The notes under the pieces were generated by a model. That model was not told where the DNA came from and did not search any database. It saw nothing but the letters and a program-made list of their open reading frames with translations. From positions 766,333 through 830,332 of the forward strand of contig NZ_RHLK01000002.1 in NCBI RefSeq assembly GCF_009757775.1: a DNA stretch of 64,000 nucleotides, written 5' to 3'. Position numbers and translations under genes: made by a program. The DNA is from Paenibacillus lutrae. GTDB lineage: Bacteria > Bacillota > Bacilli > Paenibacillales > NBRC-103111. Positions 11,946 to 17,621 of this stretch are shown piece by piece (the first letter of the stretch is position 1; each line of letters begins with the position of its first letter).

Positions 11946-12971
11946 ATCGATCTGGATAGCGTTCGCATTGACGAGATAGGCATCCCCGGAAGTCGTCAGG
12001 CGAAGTATTCCCGTCGTCTGGGAGTTGCGCAGGGTGGCGGAAATGTCGACGTTCGTAATATCCCAGCCCTGCCTGCCTGCACTGATTAGCGTTCCGGGGG
12101 CGCCGTTGATGGCATTGCGCGTCCCGAAAGTTCCGCTGGTATCCAGCGTTCCGTCGTCCTTATTGATTTGGGACGCGAAGAAGTTGGCCGCAAAATTATT
12201 GGGTCCCGACAGCGCCTGCAAGGTAGAGTTAGAAGGGCCGAATAGAGCCTGGTCGCCCGTCCGGTTCGCGTCTCCTTCCTGAGCGCTAATCAGTGCTCGC
12301 CCTCTAAGCGTACCTTGGGCGGGGGTGGCAAACCCGGAAATTACGACGTTAACCGGACCGGAAGTCGACTGGACAAGCTCGGCGCCCACATTAAACGACA
12401 AATTACGGAAGGGCAGAGCGGGATTCTCGTACACCACAGCCAGCGTCCATCCGGCATGATTGGAGGTCGGGTCAGGGACGGTCAAGGTTCCTACAATTCC
12501 TCTGGCTGTGTAGGTGCCTGCTCCTCCGGCAGCGACGAGAGAGGTCACATTAGCGGTACGGACATAGGCCAGAACCGTATTTGTGGTAAGCACGACGTTA
12601 TAGACGGTTAAGGGGTCCTGCGTAACACTGGAGGTGCCGGCAGGGGTCGTCAACGTGATCGGGTTGTTGATAAAGGCTGAGTTATCGACGGTTAAATCGA
12701 CGTAGGTTCCGCCCCAGATCAGTTCTGCATAAAGAACAGTGCTTCCGGCCGGCAGATTGAGCACGGCAGAAGAACTGTTTGATGTGAACAGGCTGGTCGT
12801 ACCGGCAGGATAAGAGCCGAACTGAGTCGCTGTATTCGTTGTAATGTACGCTCCGATACTGTCGATCGTCCCCGGCACGCCTGCCGTATCGGAGCGGCTC
12901 AGTCCGAGTGTATTGCCCGTGAAGGTAATCGCACCCGTCCGATTGGTGGCATAACGCTGAAGAAAGGCCAT
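1137..12971 (-). CDS. giant DUF11 repeat protein, 3944 aa
   Basis: I place the start at ATG 12971 because GGAGG lies 10 nt upstream and the product then begins MAFLQRYATNRTGAITFTG, an N-terminus I recall from Bacillus-group DUF11 giants. An upstream in-frame ATG at 13157 has no ribosome site. The first 340 or so residues are a unique Ser/Thr/Gly-rich region. They are followed by 28 tandem DUF11 (conserved repeat domain, TIGR01451-like) modules of about 129 residues. Each has a K-x(8-10)-VGD-x-VTYT-x(4)-NxG head, a DxIPxGxxFxxxSVTVNG core and a VTFxxxV tail. From repeat 2 to repeat 22, two subtypes alternate. There is no classical signal peptide, LPxTG motif or SLH domain. DUF11 modules are beta-sandwich, adhesin-like domains, so a structural or surface role is inferred, possibly on the spore given the upstream sigmaE-like site. 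The gene stands alone, with a terminator after it. Confidence 0.9.
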   Translation of the reverse strand: MAFLQRYATNRTGAITFTGNTLGLSRSDTAGVPGTIDSIGAYITTNTATQFGSYPAGTTSLFTSNSSSAVLNLPAGSTVLYAELIWGGTYVDLTVDNSAFINNPITLTTPAGTSSVTQDPLTVYNVVLTTNTVLAYVRTANVTSLVAAGGAGTYTARGIVGTLTVPDPTSNHAGWTLAVVYENPALPFRNLSFNVGAELVQSTSGPVNVVISGFATPAQGTLRGRALISAQEGDANRTGDQALFGPSNSTLQALSGPNNFAANFFASQINKDDGTLDTSGTFGTRNAINGAPGTLISAGRQGWDITNVDISATLRNSQTTGILRLTTSGDAYLVNANAIQIDINAPLVTVTKTANVTGAIVGDPITFTVAVQNTGLVDAGSTVFTDAIPAGTTLVANSVTVNGTVRTGADPSTGILLGTVGAGSTTTVVFRVTVTSLPSPAQISNLATASFSFQSVPGGPVISGSVPSNTVTIPVYRPVISLAKSASTSSATIGDTVTYTVTLTNSGSIRAAAAFSDAIPAGSSFVAGSVTVRGVSQPAANPTAGFSIGNLDAGGGSAIVTFQTVVNAIPSGGRLLNQAAASYTYTPPDGRTLSGSAASNTTSIPVSAPNVTVTKTASSTDAVVGDTVTYTITAVNNGIAAVTSVVVTDPIPAGSVLAAGSVTVNGIAVPAASPANGVPVGTIAAGASAVVTFSVNVTSLPSPAQLTDQATVSFTSGAFTGSSLSGTITLPVFQPIISAVKSVNTPSATVGAALTYTVTVRNTGNIAVNAAVSEQIPAGSAFLPGSVTVNGVNQPAANPSTGIPIGGIGAGGTSVLTFQTVVNTVPASGRLTDQAAVSYTYQPPDGRTLSGSAQSNEIVVTVSAPNVTVAKSASATAAAVGDTVVYTLTATNNGGAPVTGVVISDPIPAGTSLIAGSVTLNGSVIANANPAAGVPAGPIAAGASAALVFSVRVNELPAAPSTLVNQAAVSFTAGTFTGSSSSNTVTIPVYQPILQAVKSADTTAATVGDSVTYTIRITNSGNYNGSATLTEAIPAGSEFAGNSVTVNGLPLAGADPRTGITVGTISPGGASVVTFVTVVNSVPNPAQLIDQAAISFTYTLPDGRTLAGSALSNTLSVPVSAPNVTVTKSTPLADAVVGDTVTYTIIVTNNGISPVNNILLNDPIPAGSVFNPGSVTVRGAPVPGANPAAGITVGSLGPGAAAAVTFSVNVTGLPSPPQLSNQATASYSSGAFSGTTHSDTLTLPVYQPIISAVKTASTTRVTVGDTVTYTILATNTGNLAAALTITDAIPSGSSFLNNSVTVGGSPVPGADPAAGIAAGSLAAGASVEVTFQTIVATLPDPAFLTNRAQASYSYQPPDGRLLNGSALSNTVTLPVSLPSVTLLKSSLAADAVPGDTVSYRVTVLNSGSSPITNVVLTDPIPDGSVFIPGSVTAGGITVPGANPALGITLGTVAAGESSTVTFSVQVTSLPSPPQLANQASLSFTSGSFSGSAASNTLVIPVYQPVITASKSTSSPIGTIGDLVTYTIVLQNSGNIGALTTVTDPIASGSAFVPNSVIVNQVPLPGASPADGFAGGFLAPGASTTMTFQVVITSVPTPPQLVDQAAVSYTFQPPDGRTINGSASSNTVVIPVSSPNVTASKSASRTDAVVGDTITYSIVATNNGVGNVTNVIVTDAIPDGTILVPGSVTVNSSPVTSSPAAGIPAGLIVPGGAAAITFRVLVQSLPAGQNLVNRASVSFTSGALSFSSLSNTVTIPVYQSILGFAKSASTSNATLGDTVTYTLQLVNSGNIPASATVTDLVPAGSVFTPNSVTINGAPLAGADPAAGIPVGAVAPGSPVTVTFQTVITSIPPSSLLLDQATADFEFTPPDGRTITGTAASNPLAIPVSAPDVTVTLTTPSTDAVLGDIVSYTITAANNGIENVTGVLATDSIPAGSVFIPGTVLLNGIPLPSADPATGVPVGIIAPGASAVLTFQTRVTSLPFPPVLDSRAVVSFTSGAFTGSSLSNTVLVPVYQPLLSALKTADYSNATVGDTVSYSISITNNGNINANLTITDPLPDGSVFVPNSVLLNAVPLPGADPAAGFSGGVLAPGATATVSFQTVVTAVPPSSRLTDQASVAFSFQPPDGRIIQQSVLSNILSIPVSAPNVNVTKTASAANVVVGDTITYTITATNSGIENVTSVVISDPIPAGSALVPGSPTLNGTVVPLGNPAAGIPAGTIAPGASAVLSFQVTVTELPAPPQLLDQATVSFTSGAFTGSSVSSPLLIPVYQPILSLVKSGNSTRVSVGDTITYSIEAVNSGNIAALTVISDLIPSGTAFFENSVAVNGTAFPGSNPAAGIVVGTLSPGTSVLVTFQVIVTSVPVPASLTNQAAANFSFIPPDGRTVTGSAVSNTVAIPVSAPDVTVVKTADAPDASVGDVITYSITALNNGITNVTSVIVTDPIPAGSTFVPGSVRLNGTPLPAANPVNGVPAGTIAPGALATVSFQVTVTSLPAPPQLSNQARVSFTSGAFSGSSFSDTLVLPLYQAILNLTKSANSTNATIGDTIVYTVLVENTGNIAATTSLSDPIPAGSDFVPNSVNINGVPVPGASPAAGIALGPIAPGAVSAVTFQIVATSLPAPAVLSNQAAAAFTFQHPDGRILTGSAVSNVVTIPVSAPNVSAVKSVSAADAVFGDVLTYTIVAANNGIEAIANVIVTDPIPEGTAFVPGSVTINGAPSPVSNPASGVSVGGIAPGSSTAVTFQVSVISLPVPPFFVNQAAVSFTSGVFSGTSYSQQISIPVYQPLLQLAKSANTANATVGDTLTYTIQAANTGNIAAQVILTDAIPAGSELIANSVIVSGNPLPGANPAAGIDAGTIQPGSTATLVFQALVTSVPIPQQLTDQASAVFTFQPPDGRTVSGSAVSNPVTIPVSSPNVTLVKGTTAADAIIGDILTYSVAVTNSGIAAVTNVVVSDPIPTGSSFVPGSVTASGTSIPGANPASGIAIGTLAPGATTVVTFQVTVQSLPAPAQLLNQANAAFTSGPFTFTSASNTVAVPVYQPVLVLTKTGSSDNATVGDVITYTITVNNSGNLSASTIVTDPIPPGSAFLANSVALGGIPVPGADPVTGVATGPIAPGTSAVVTFQVLVTSVPAPPLLLDTADAAFTFVTPGGRTGSGANFSNTVAVAVSDVPVTAVKQASLTSAVINDIIVYTVEITNNDSEAIQEVVLTDELEPEAVFIPGSVLINGADVPEANPVSGIPVGTLEPGESVLISFSAAIAALPAPPVLTNSAAVSFTSGTVPGTIFSNTVGIPVLQPIITLDKQGSTSSISFGEQVTYTLTASNSGSTGAFVTVTDELPEGSTFIAGSVTVNGTAIPGLNPAAGITVGTLTPGSSTIISFQTTVSGDPADGTITNQASAAYAFQTPDGRTHGGAAVSDPVIIPVTDHSVSAVKVSTASAAALGDSVPYGITLTNSGQSAATSVTIRDLLPDGTSFAAGSVTINGIPAPDLHPQSGITLGEVPAQRSVQVGYTLTITAVPASGSVVNTAEASFVYAESPYTIASNTVTVPVYAFGVEVSKRTDISLATVGSIIPYTVSIINRGTVIAESLLLRDVLPAGTELQPDSLRVNGSLNPAADLAQGVLLPPLNPEASASVTYSLAVVSLPPSGEIENQAEVSGSYRTPTGEIETAISRSNVSLLQTLAPVLSAVKSAAAGSYTVGDTVEYTLVIRNSGTLPADLTIQDPLPPGTAWVLDSLTINGESRTGANPSSLALGSLAPGQSISAAFRLKITALPPGGILHNRAVVRYTYRLPNQETIYPAAIASNEVTLPVYSSTVQIDLQVDSSEAARGDQLTFTVTIVNTSGLPITRAFLKDILPEGFTFLPGSVRINGLPVPGADLIEGFLLGEIAAGASITITFIVRVTGSAGSLVNNRVLLLFDVLLPDGRSVSAEQLSNPVNVRIVTHEE

Positions 12972-13029
12972 TTCATTGTTTCCTCCGTCAGATAAAAAAT
13001 GGAAAACAAATACGGCTGGAATTTTTCTA

Positions 13030-13057
13030 AGTGTATGTGCATGCGGAGTGAACATTC
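13030..13057 (-). promoter_or_regulatory. sigmaE-like promoter upstream of the giant DUF11 gene
   Basis: On the minus strand GAATGTT (13057-13051) and CATACACT (13037-13030) are separated by 13 nt. SigmaE promoters in Bacillus have a -35 close to KMATATT and a -10 close to CATACANT. The -10 matches fully and the -35 has one mismatch. The start codon lies about 60 nt downstream. This is a pattern match only, and the spacer is at the short end of the sigmaE range. Confidence 0.45.
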
Positions 13058-13330
13058 CAATGGATAAGCTAAGAAAATGAAGGAAGTTCAGAGGGACGGG
13101 CATGGGAGGAGGGTAAAAAGAAGTTTGGTAAACCGGGATAATTGTAAGTAAATGCAATTAAATTTGCATAAGGGAAGGTCTATTTAGGAGCAAGGGATGT
13201 TGCAATTACGTTAAAGCAAGGAATGCGGTTGGCGTATCATGAATTGTGAATTCGGAATAACCGTTATTTATTCTCTTATTCTCTTATTCCTTTTCCTTTA
13301 TGCCTATATTCCCTGATGCGCACCATAAAG

Positions 13331-13369
13331 CATTGGACCCGCCTCAATCTTCCCGAGGCGGGTCCAATG
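13331..13369 (-). terminator. long hairpin after the thpR-like gene
   Basis: A 15-bp perfect stem (CATTGGACCCGCCTC and its complement) with a 9-nt loop starts 3 nt past the stop codon of the minus-strand RNA ligase-like gene. On the minus strand it is followed by CTTTAT, a weak U-tract. The rest of the 12972-13372 gap holds the giant gene's leader and AT-rich sequence. Confidence 0.7.
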
Positions 13370-13372
13370 CGT

Positions 13373-13948
13373 CTACCCGCGCAGCTCAAAATCCGCTGCG
13401 CGCTCATACATCGGTGACCGGCCCATATGGGTCCGGTACACCGCGATCTTGTCCGCCTCCCAGGAGGCGGACGGCAGATCCCCCGGCGCGGGAAGCAGCT
13501 CCCGCGTCCAATGCAGCCCGCCGCTATATCGGCGGGCCAGCGTGATGTGCGGCCGGTACGGCCGGTCCTCCGGCTCGAAGCCGAGGGACGCGCAGGCCGC
13601 CTCCACATCACGCTGCAGGGCTTGCAGGGCGTCCAGATCGCCCTGCACTCCGGCCCAGAGGATGCTCGGGGCATCCTTTGGGCCGAAGGTCCCTGTGCCC
13701 GCCGCGCTCAGGCGCAGCGGGGGATGGCTGCTCGCCGCCGCAGCGAGCAGAGGTGCCAGCTCCGGCAGCGTGGACGCCGGAGTGTTGCCGATGAACTTGA
13801 GCGTAATGTGGTAATCGGCGGAATGAAGCCACTTCTGGAACCTTAAGCCGGACGATTCCAGCTCCTGGCGCCAGCCGCTAACAAGCTGCTTCGCTGACTC
13901 GGCAAGCGGGACTGCGATGAATAGACGGTCTTCGGAAGGGCTGGTCAT
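13373..13948 (-). CDS. thpR: RNA 2',3'-cyclic phosphodiesterase (2'-5' RNA ligase family, ThpR/LigT)
   Basis: The product is 191 aa from ATG 13948, chosen because AAGGAG lies upstream and the protein then starts directly before the RLFIAVPL strand. An upstream extension to 14053 adds an unconserved leader. Two HxT motifs, HITLKF and HITLAR, about 95 residues apart, are the paired catalytic histidine motifs of the 2H phosphoesterase superfamily. Members hydrolyse 2',3'-cyclic phosphate RNA ends to 2'-phosphate and can reversibly join 2'-5' RNA ends in vitro. The gene is monocistronic. Confidence 0.9.
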   Translation of the reverse strand: MTSPSEDRLFIAVPLAESAKQLVSGWRQELESSGLRFQKWLHSADYHITLKFIGNTPASTLPELAPLLAAAASSHPPLRLSAAGTGTFGPKDAPSILWAGVQGDLDALQALQRDVEAACASLGFEPEDRPYRPHITLARRYSGGLHWTRELLPAPGDLPSASWEADKIAVYRTHMGRSPMYERAADFELRG

Positions 13949-14103
13949 GTATCGTATTCTCCTTGTTGGAACGGATATCGTTAATGTAGACAAGTTATAG
14001 AAGAAGCATACAGAAGTGCAGCACGTTCCGTGAATAATAGGAAGGCTCAACAAGCTGCTTCACAGGTTCCTATGCTTGTGAACGGCTGCAGGAATGCAGG
14101 CAT

Positions 14104-14559
14104 CTATGCGGCCGGGATTTCCAGCACCGTAATCGACACACCCGGAGCGACCTCGATTTCCCTGACTTCCACAAATCCGAGTGACTTGTACAAGCTTAAG
14201 GCGGGCGTATTAAGAGTACCGGTACTTACAACGGTTTTTCGTCCTTGTGCAATCTTCAGCAGAACATGCAAGGCAAGCTTGCGGGCAATCCCTTTGCGGA
14301 AATGACGGGGATGCACAACAAGCCTGCAAATATCCACTTCCCCGCTGTCTTCCGTATAAGAAATAAACGCCGCAAGCTCATCCTCCTCCCAGAAGCCGAC
14401 AAAATTTTCACCGGATTCTTGTAATTTCTCCACGGTATCTCTCAGCTGCGGGATTCCTTGGAATCCGATCAGGTCAGCCTCTATCTGATACGAGGGGATC
14501 TGAACGCTCAGCATCATGCGGGCCGTTTCTTCCTGCTGTACATCTAAAATGGTTATCAT
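14104..14559 (-). CDS. GNAT family N-acetyltransferase
   Basis: The product is 151 aa, starting at ATG 14559 behind AAGGAG. The segment ICRLVVHPRHFRKGIARKL matches GNAT motif A: a beta4 strand, then the R/Q-x-x-G-x-G/A acetyl-CoA pyrophosphate loop. The following ALSLYKSLGFVEVRE is the usual motif B, which closes the fold. The substrate cannot be told from the sequence. It is a cytosolic single-domain enzyme with no operon partner. Confidence 0.85.
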   Translation of the reverse strand: MITILDVQQEETARMMLSVQIPSYQIEADLIGFQGIPQLRDTVEKLQESGENFVGFWEEDELAAFISYTEDSGEVDICRLVVHPRHFRKGIARKLALHVLLKIAQGRKTVVSTGTLNTPALSLYKSLGFVEVREIEVAPGVSITVLEIPAA

Positions 14560-14769
14560 ACGGGATCTACGCTCCTTGCAATCAATCTAGTCTGTCTCTT
14601 CATTAAACCACGCCGGGGAAAAGGTTCAAGACTTGAAACTTTCATTTGATTTGATCTTGGAGTTTTTTTGTCGATGAAAAAGAGAAAAAATCATTCCGGT
14701 CTGTTCTTTAAAGAGTCCATAAATCGGGGGCGAGCAGGTGCAAAGCGGCCGTATTCATGGAAGTTTCAC

Positions 14770-14798
14770 TTGATGGCTATGGAGAATACTGCTATCAT
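14770..14798 (+). promoter_or_regulatory. sigmaA-type promoter of serC
   Basis: TTGATG at 14770-14775 and TATCAT at 14793-14798 have a 17-nt spacer. TGC immediately before the -10 makes it an extended -10 element. It lies 40 nt before the serC start. Confidence 0.6.
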
Positions 14799-14837
14799 AG
14801 CGATAAAACAAATGAAGCAAGAGGGTGTGGGGAGACA

Positions 14838-15926
14838 ATGGGAAACCGTGCTTACAATTTTAATGCCGGCCCTGCGGCACTGCCGCTGGAGGTATTGGAG
14901 CAAGCTCAGCAGGAATTTGTCGATTTCCGCGGTATCGGGATGTCGATTATGGAAATTTCGCACCGAAGCGCACAGTATGAGCAAGTTCACCAGGAGACGC
15001 AGAATCTGCTCAAGGAATTATTCAATATTCCGCAAGGCTACAAAGTACTGTTTCTTACAGGCGGAGCCAGCACGCAGTTCGCTATGGTTCCCATGAATTT
15101 TCTACAGCCCGGCAGTGTAGGCGCGTACTCTCTCAGCGGCGCTTGGGCGGACAAAGCGATCAAAGAAGCCAAGCTCTTTGGAGAAACGGTTATTGCGGCC
15201 AGCTCCAAAGAACAGAAATACATGCGTATGCCGGATCTTAGCAACTTGTCTCTGCCGGAAAATACAGCGTATCTCCATGTCACTTCGAATGAAACGATTG
15301 AAGGCTCGCAGCTTCAGAGCTACCCGGACACAGGAAACATTCCGCTGATCGCGGATATGTCCAGTGACATCCTGAGCCGTCAAGTCGATGTGTCCAAGTT
15401 CGGCATGATTTATGCAGGCGCTCAGAAGAATCTGGGACCTTCAGGCGTGACGGTCGTGATCGTCCGTGAGGACATGCTGGAGAAAGCGAATCAGAGCGTG
15501 CCGACGATGCTTCGCTACGATACGCACGTGAAGAACGATTCGCTGTACAACACGCCTCCTTCCTATTCGATCTACATGATCAATCTCGTTCTTCAATGGA
15601 TCAAACGTCAAGGTGGGCTGGATGTCTTGTCGAAGATCAACCGGGATAAGACTTCGCTTATTTACGACACAATTGATAACAGTGCCGGATTCTACAAAGG
15701 CTGTGTAGATGTTGACAGTCGTTCGATTATGAACATTACGTTCCGTCTGCAGACAGAAGAGCTGGAGAAGCAGTTTGCCAAAGAATCCGAACAGCAAGGC
15801 TTTGTCGGACTCAAAGGCCACCGCAGCGTAGGCGGATTGAGAGCTTCCACTTATAATGCTGTGCCTTACGAATCGTGTAAAGCACTGGCTGATTTCATGA
15901 ATGATTTCAGTAAGCGCAACGGGTAA
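14838..15926 (+). CDS. serC: phosphoserine aminotransferase
   Basis: The product is 362 aa. I chose ATG 14838, with GGGGAGA just upstream, because the protein then starts YNFNAGPAALP, the canonical SerC N-terminus. An upstream in-frame ATG at 14757 lies before the promoter. The PLP lysine is K197 in YAGAQKNLGPSG, and GGASTQFAMVPMN binds the cofactor phosphate. HRSVGGLRASTYNA near the C-terminus binds substrate carboxylate. SerC converts 3-phosphohydroxypyruvate to phosphoserine in serine biosynthesis and also acts in pyridoxine synthesis. It is alone here, without serA or serB, and is followed by its own terminator. Confidence 0.97.
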   Translation: MGNRAYNFNAGPAALPLEVLEQAQQEFVDFRGIGMSIMEISHRSAQYEQVHQETQNLLKELFNIPQGYKVLFLTGGASTQFAMVPMNFLQPGSVGAYSLSGAWADKAIKEAKLFGETVIAASSKEQKYMRMPDLSNLSLPENTAYLHVTSNETIEGSQLQSYPDTGNIPLIADMSSDILSRQVDVSKFGMIYAGAQKNLGPSGVTVVIVREDMLEKANQSVPTMLRYDTHVKNDSLYNTPPSYSIYMINLVLQWIKRQGGLDVLSKINRDKTSLIYDTIDNSAGFYKGCVDVDSRSIMNITFRLQTEELEKQFAKESEQQGFVGLKGHRSVGGLRASTYNAVPYESCKALADFMNDFSKRNG

Positions 15927-15951
15927 CGGCAACCGTTCTAGAATAGTGAAG

Positions 15952-15976
15952 AAAGGACCCCCTGGAGGGTCCTTTT
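15952..15976 (+). terminator. serC terminator
   Basis: An AAAGGACCC stem with a 6-nt loop and GGGTCCTTTT lies 26 nt after the serC stop. Confidence 0.85.
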
Positions 15977-15979
15977 CTA

Positions 15980-16140
15980 TTGGCGGAAATAGGGATGAAA
16001 GACATCCCACCGAAGAGGTAGGGGACCGTACCTGGCGATTACTCTTGGCAGAGGGAGCGCCTACGAGTGGAAGGGGGCAAGTTAGGGAGGTCCCCCAGAG
16101 ATACTGCGGTTAAAGCTTTACCTCTGGGGTGTTATGCAGG
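15980..16140. other. intergenic segment with three potential hairpins
   Basis: No convincing gene lies between serC and the response regulator. The segment can form an AGGTA/TACCT hairpin at about 16016-16033, a GGCG/CGCC hairpin, and a CCCCAGAG/CTCTGGGG stem (16093-16100 with 16122-16129). The last lies just past the response-regulator stop but has no U-run, so it is a poor intrinsic terminator. A small RNA or a decayed sequence is possible. Confidence 0.3.
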
Positions 16141-16146
16141 CTGTAT

Positions 16147-16860
16147 TCAGGCGAGGCTTTCTTTTACAACCGGCTCCGTTAATTTGTAACCGACATTGCG
16201 TATGGTGAGGATATAGGCGGGGGTCCGGGCGTTGTTTTCGATTTTATCCCGCAGGTGCGAGATATGGACATCGACGATTCGTGTGTCGCCGAGGAAGTGA
16301 TAATCCCAGACGCCGTGCAGCAGCTGTTGGCGGCTGAGAACTTTGCCCCGGTGCTTGACCAGGAACACGAGAAGCTCGAATTCTTTGGGGGTCAGTTCAA
16401 CCTGTTCTCCCGCCAGCATGACTTCACGCTGCTCGGGCCTGATACTGAGCTGTCCGATGGTAATGACCGCTTCATCCCCGGTAGAGGGGAGTGTCTGAAT
16501 GCGCCGGATGATGGCTTGAATGCGTGAAACCAGCTCCTGCGGCGAGAAAGGTTTCGTCATATAGTCGTCAGCCCCGTTATCGAGTCCGGCGATTTTGTCC
16601 GATAAGTCCTGCATAGCGGTTAACATAATGATCGGGACGAGGTTATTCTGCTCCCGCAGCTTGCGGCATACCTGGAGCCCGTCCATCTTAGGGAGCATCA
16701 GGTCCAGGACAATAATGTCCGGACGGAATTGTCCGATTGCTTCGAACACCGCCTCGCCATCATAGACACAATGAACTTCGAAGCCGACGAGCTTCAGATT
16801 GAACTCGATCAGCATGGAGATCGAAGGTTCGTCATCGACGATCAGCACTTTTTTCTTCAT
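16147..16860 (-). CDS. OmpR/PhoB-family response regulator (orphan)
   Basis: The product is 237 aa from ATG 16860, preceded by AAAGGAG. The frame extends upstream to 16896, but that start has no ribosome site. The receiver domain (1-120) has the acidic pair D9/D10, phospho-acceptor D53 in VLDLMLP, T in MLTA and K in TKPFS. The C-terminal winged helix (about 135-232) has ELTPKEFELLVFLVKH and RIVDVHISHLRDKIE. It is expected to bind DNA as a phosphorylated dimer. No histidine kinase gene adjoins it, so its partner must lie elsewhere. Confidence 0.92.
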   Translation of the reverse strand: MKKKVLIVDDEPSISMLIEFNLKLVGFEVHCVYDGEAVFEAIGQFRPDIIVLDLMLPKMDGLQVCRKLREQNNLVPIIMLTAMQDLSDKIAGLDNGADDYMTKPFSPQELVSRIQAIIRRIQTLPSTGDEAVITIGQLSIRPEQREVMLAGEQVELTPKEFELLVFLVKHRGKVLSRQQLLHGVWDYHFLGDTRIVDVHISHLRDKIENNARTPAYILTIRNVGYKLTEPVVKESLA

Positions 16861-16950
16861 GAATCGGTCTCCTTTGGGTTCGGTTATTATCCTCATTATC
16901 GCCGGGTAGTATCACGGACATATTAAGATGAAGTAAAACGTATGTAAAAA

Positions 16951-16978
16951 TTGCGGCTCGCATCCAAAGTGGTATAAT
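16951..16978 (+). promoter_or_regulatory. trmL promoter
   Basis: TTGCGG at 16951-16956 and a perfect TATAAT at 16973-16978, spacer 16, lie 29 nt before the trmL start. They sit in the divergent region shared with the response regulator. Confidence 0.65.
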
Positions 16979-17007
16979 ACTTTAAAGAAAGAGGTGAACG
17001 TGCAAGA

Positions 17008-17472
17008 ATGGCTTTTCATATTGTGTTAGTTGAACCCGAAATACCGGCCAATACCGGCAATATTTCCCGCACCTGTGCGGCGACAGGGACGTATCTGCAT
17101 CTGGTTCGCCCGCTGGGCTTCTCTACCGATGACCGGACACTGAAACGGGCCGGGCTGGATTATTGGCATTCCGTCAAACTTGAATACCACGATTCTTTTG
17201 CTGAGGTCCAGGAGAAGTATGCGGGTCACCGGTTTTTTTATTCCACAACCAAGACGGACAGACGTTATTCAGACATTGAATTCCGGGATGGGGATTTTCT
17301 CGTGTTCGGGAAAGAAACCAAGGGACTTCCTGCAGAGCTGCTTGAGGCAAATCCCGGGCAGACCATGCGTATGCCGATGACGGATGCGGTACGCTCGCTG
17401 AATTTATCGAACTCGGCAGCTATCGTGTTGTTCGAGGCGCTTCGTCAGAACGGCTTCCCCGGTTTATCTTAA
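17008..17472 (+). CDS. trmL: tRNA (cytidine(34)-2'-O)-methyltransferase TrmL/CspR
   Basis: The product is 154 aa, the size of a minimal SPOUT methyltransferase. AGAGGTGA lies upstream of ATG 17008. IVLVEPEIPANTGNISRTCA is the family's N-terminal signature with the catalytic Arg. FLVFGKETKGLP and MRMPMTDAVRSLNLSNSAAIVLFEALRQ form the trefoil-knot SAM-binding loops. TrmL methylates the ribose of the wobble base C34/U34 of tRNA-Leu isoacceptors, working as a dimer. The gene is monocistronic. Confidence 0.95.
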   Translation: MAFHIVLVEPEIPANTGNISRTCAATGTYLHLVRPLGFSTDDRTLKRAGLDYWHSVKLEYHDSFAEVQEKYAGHRFFYSTTKTDRRYSDIEFRDGDFLVFGKETKGLPAELLEANPGQTMRMPMTDAVRSLNLSNSAAIVLFEALRQNGFPGLS

Positions 17473-17591
17473 TTGCTCGGATACACAAGAAAAAGAGGCC
17501 TGAGCCCCTTTTGCGGTGCAGCTAAAAAATACCCAAACGTTTTGACGTGCCTTCACATAAATTGTGCTGTGCGAATCATCTTATCTCTGTG

Positions 17592-17621
17592 AAAACGGCC
17601 TTCTTAGGAAGGTCGTTTTTT
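17592..17621. terminator. bidirectional terminator between trmL and the ArsB-like gene
   Basis: AAAACGGCCTTC pairs with GAAGGTCGTTTTTT across a 4-nt loop, with one G-T pair. It has a U-run on the plus strand and an A-run serving the minus strand. A weaker GC stem with flanking A and T runs lies at about 17491-17512 nearer to trmL. Confidence 0.8.
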
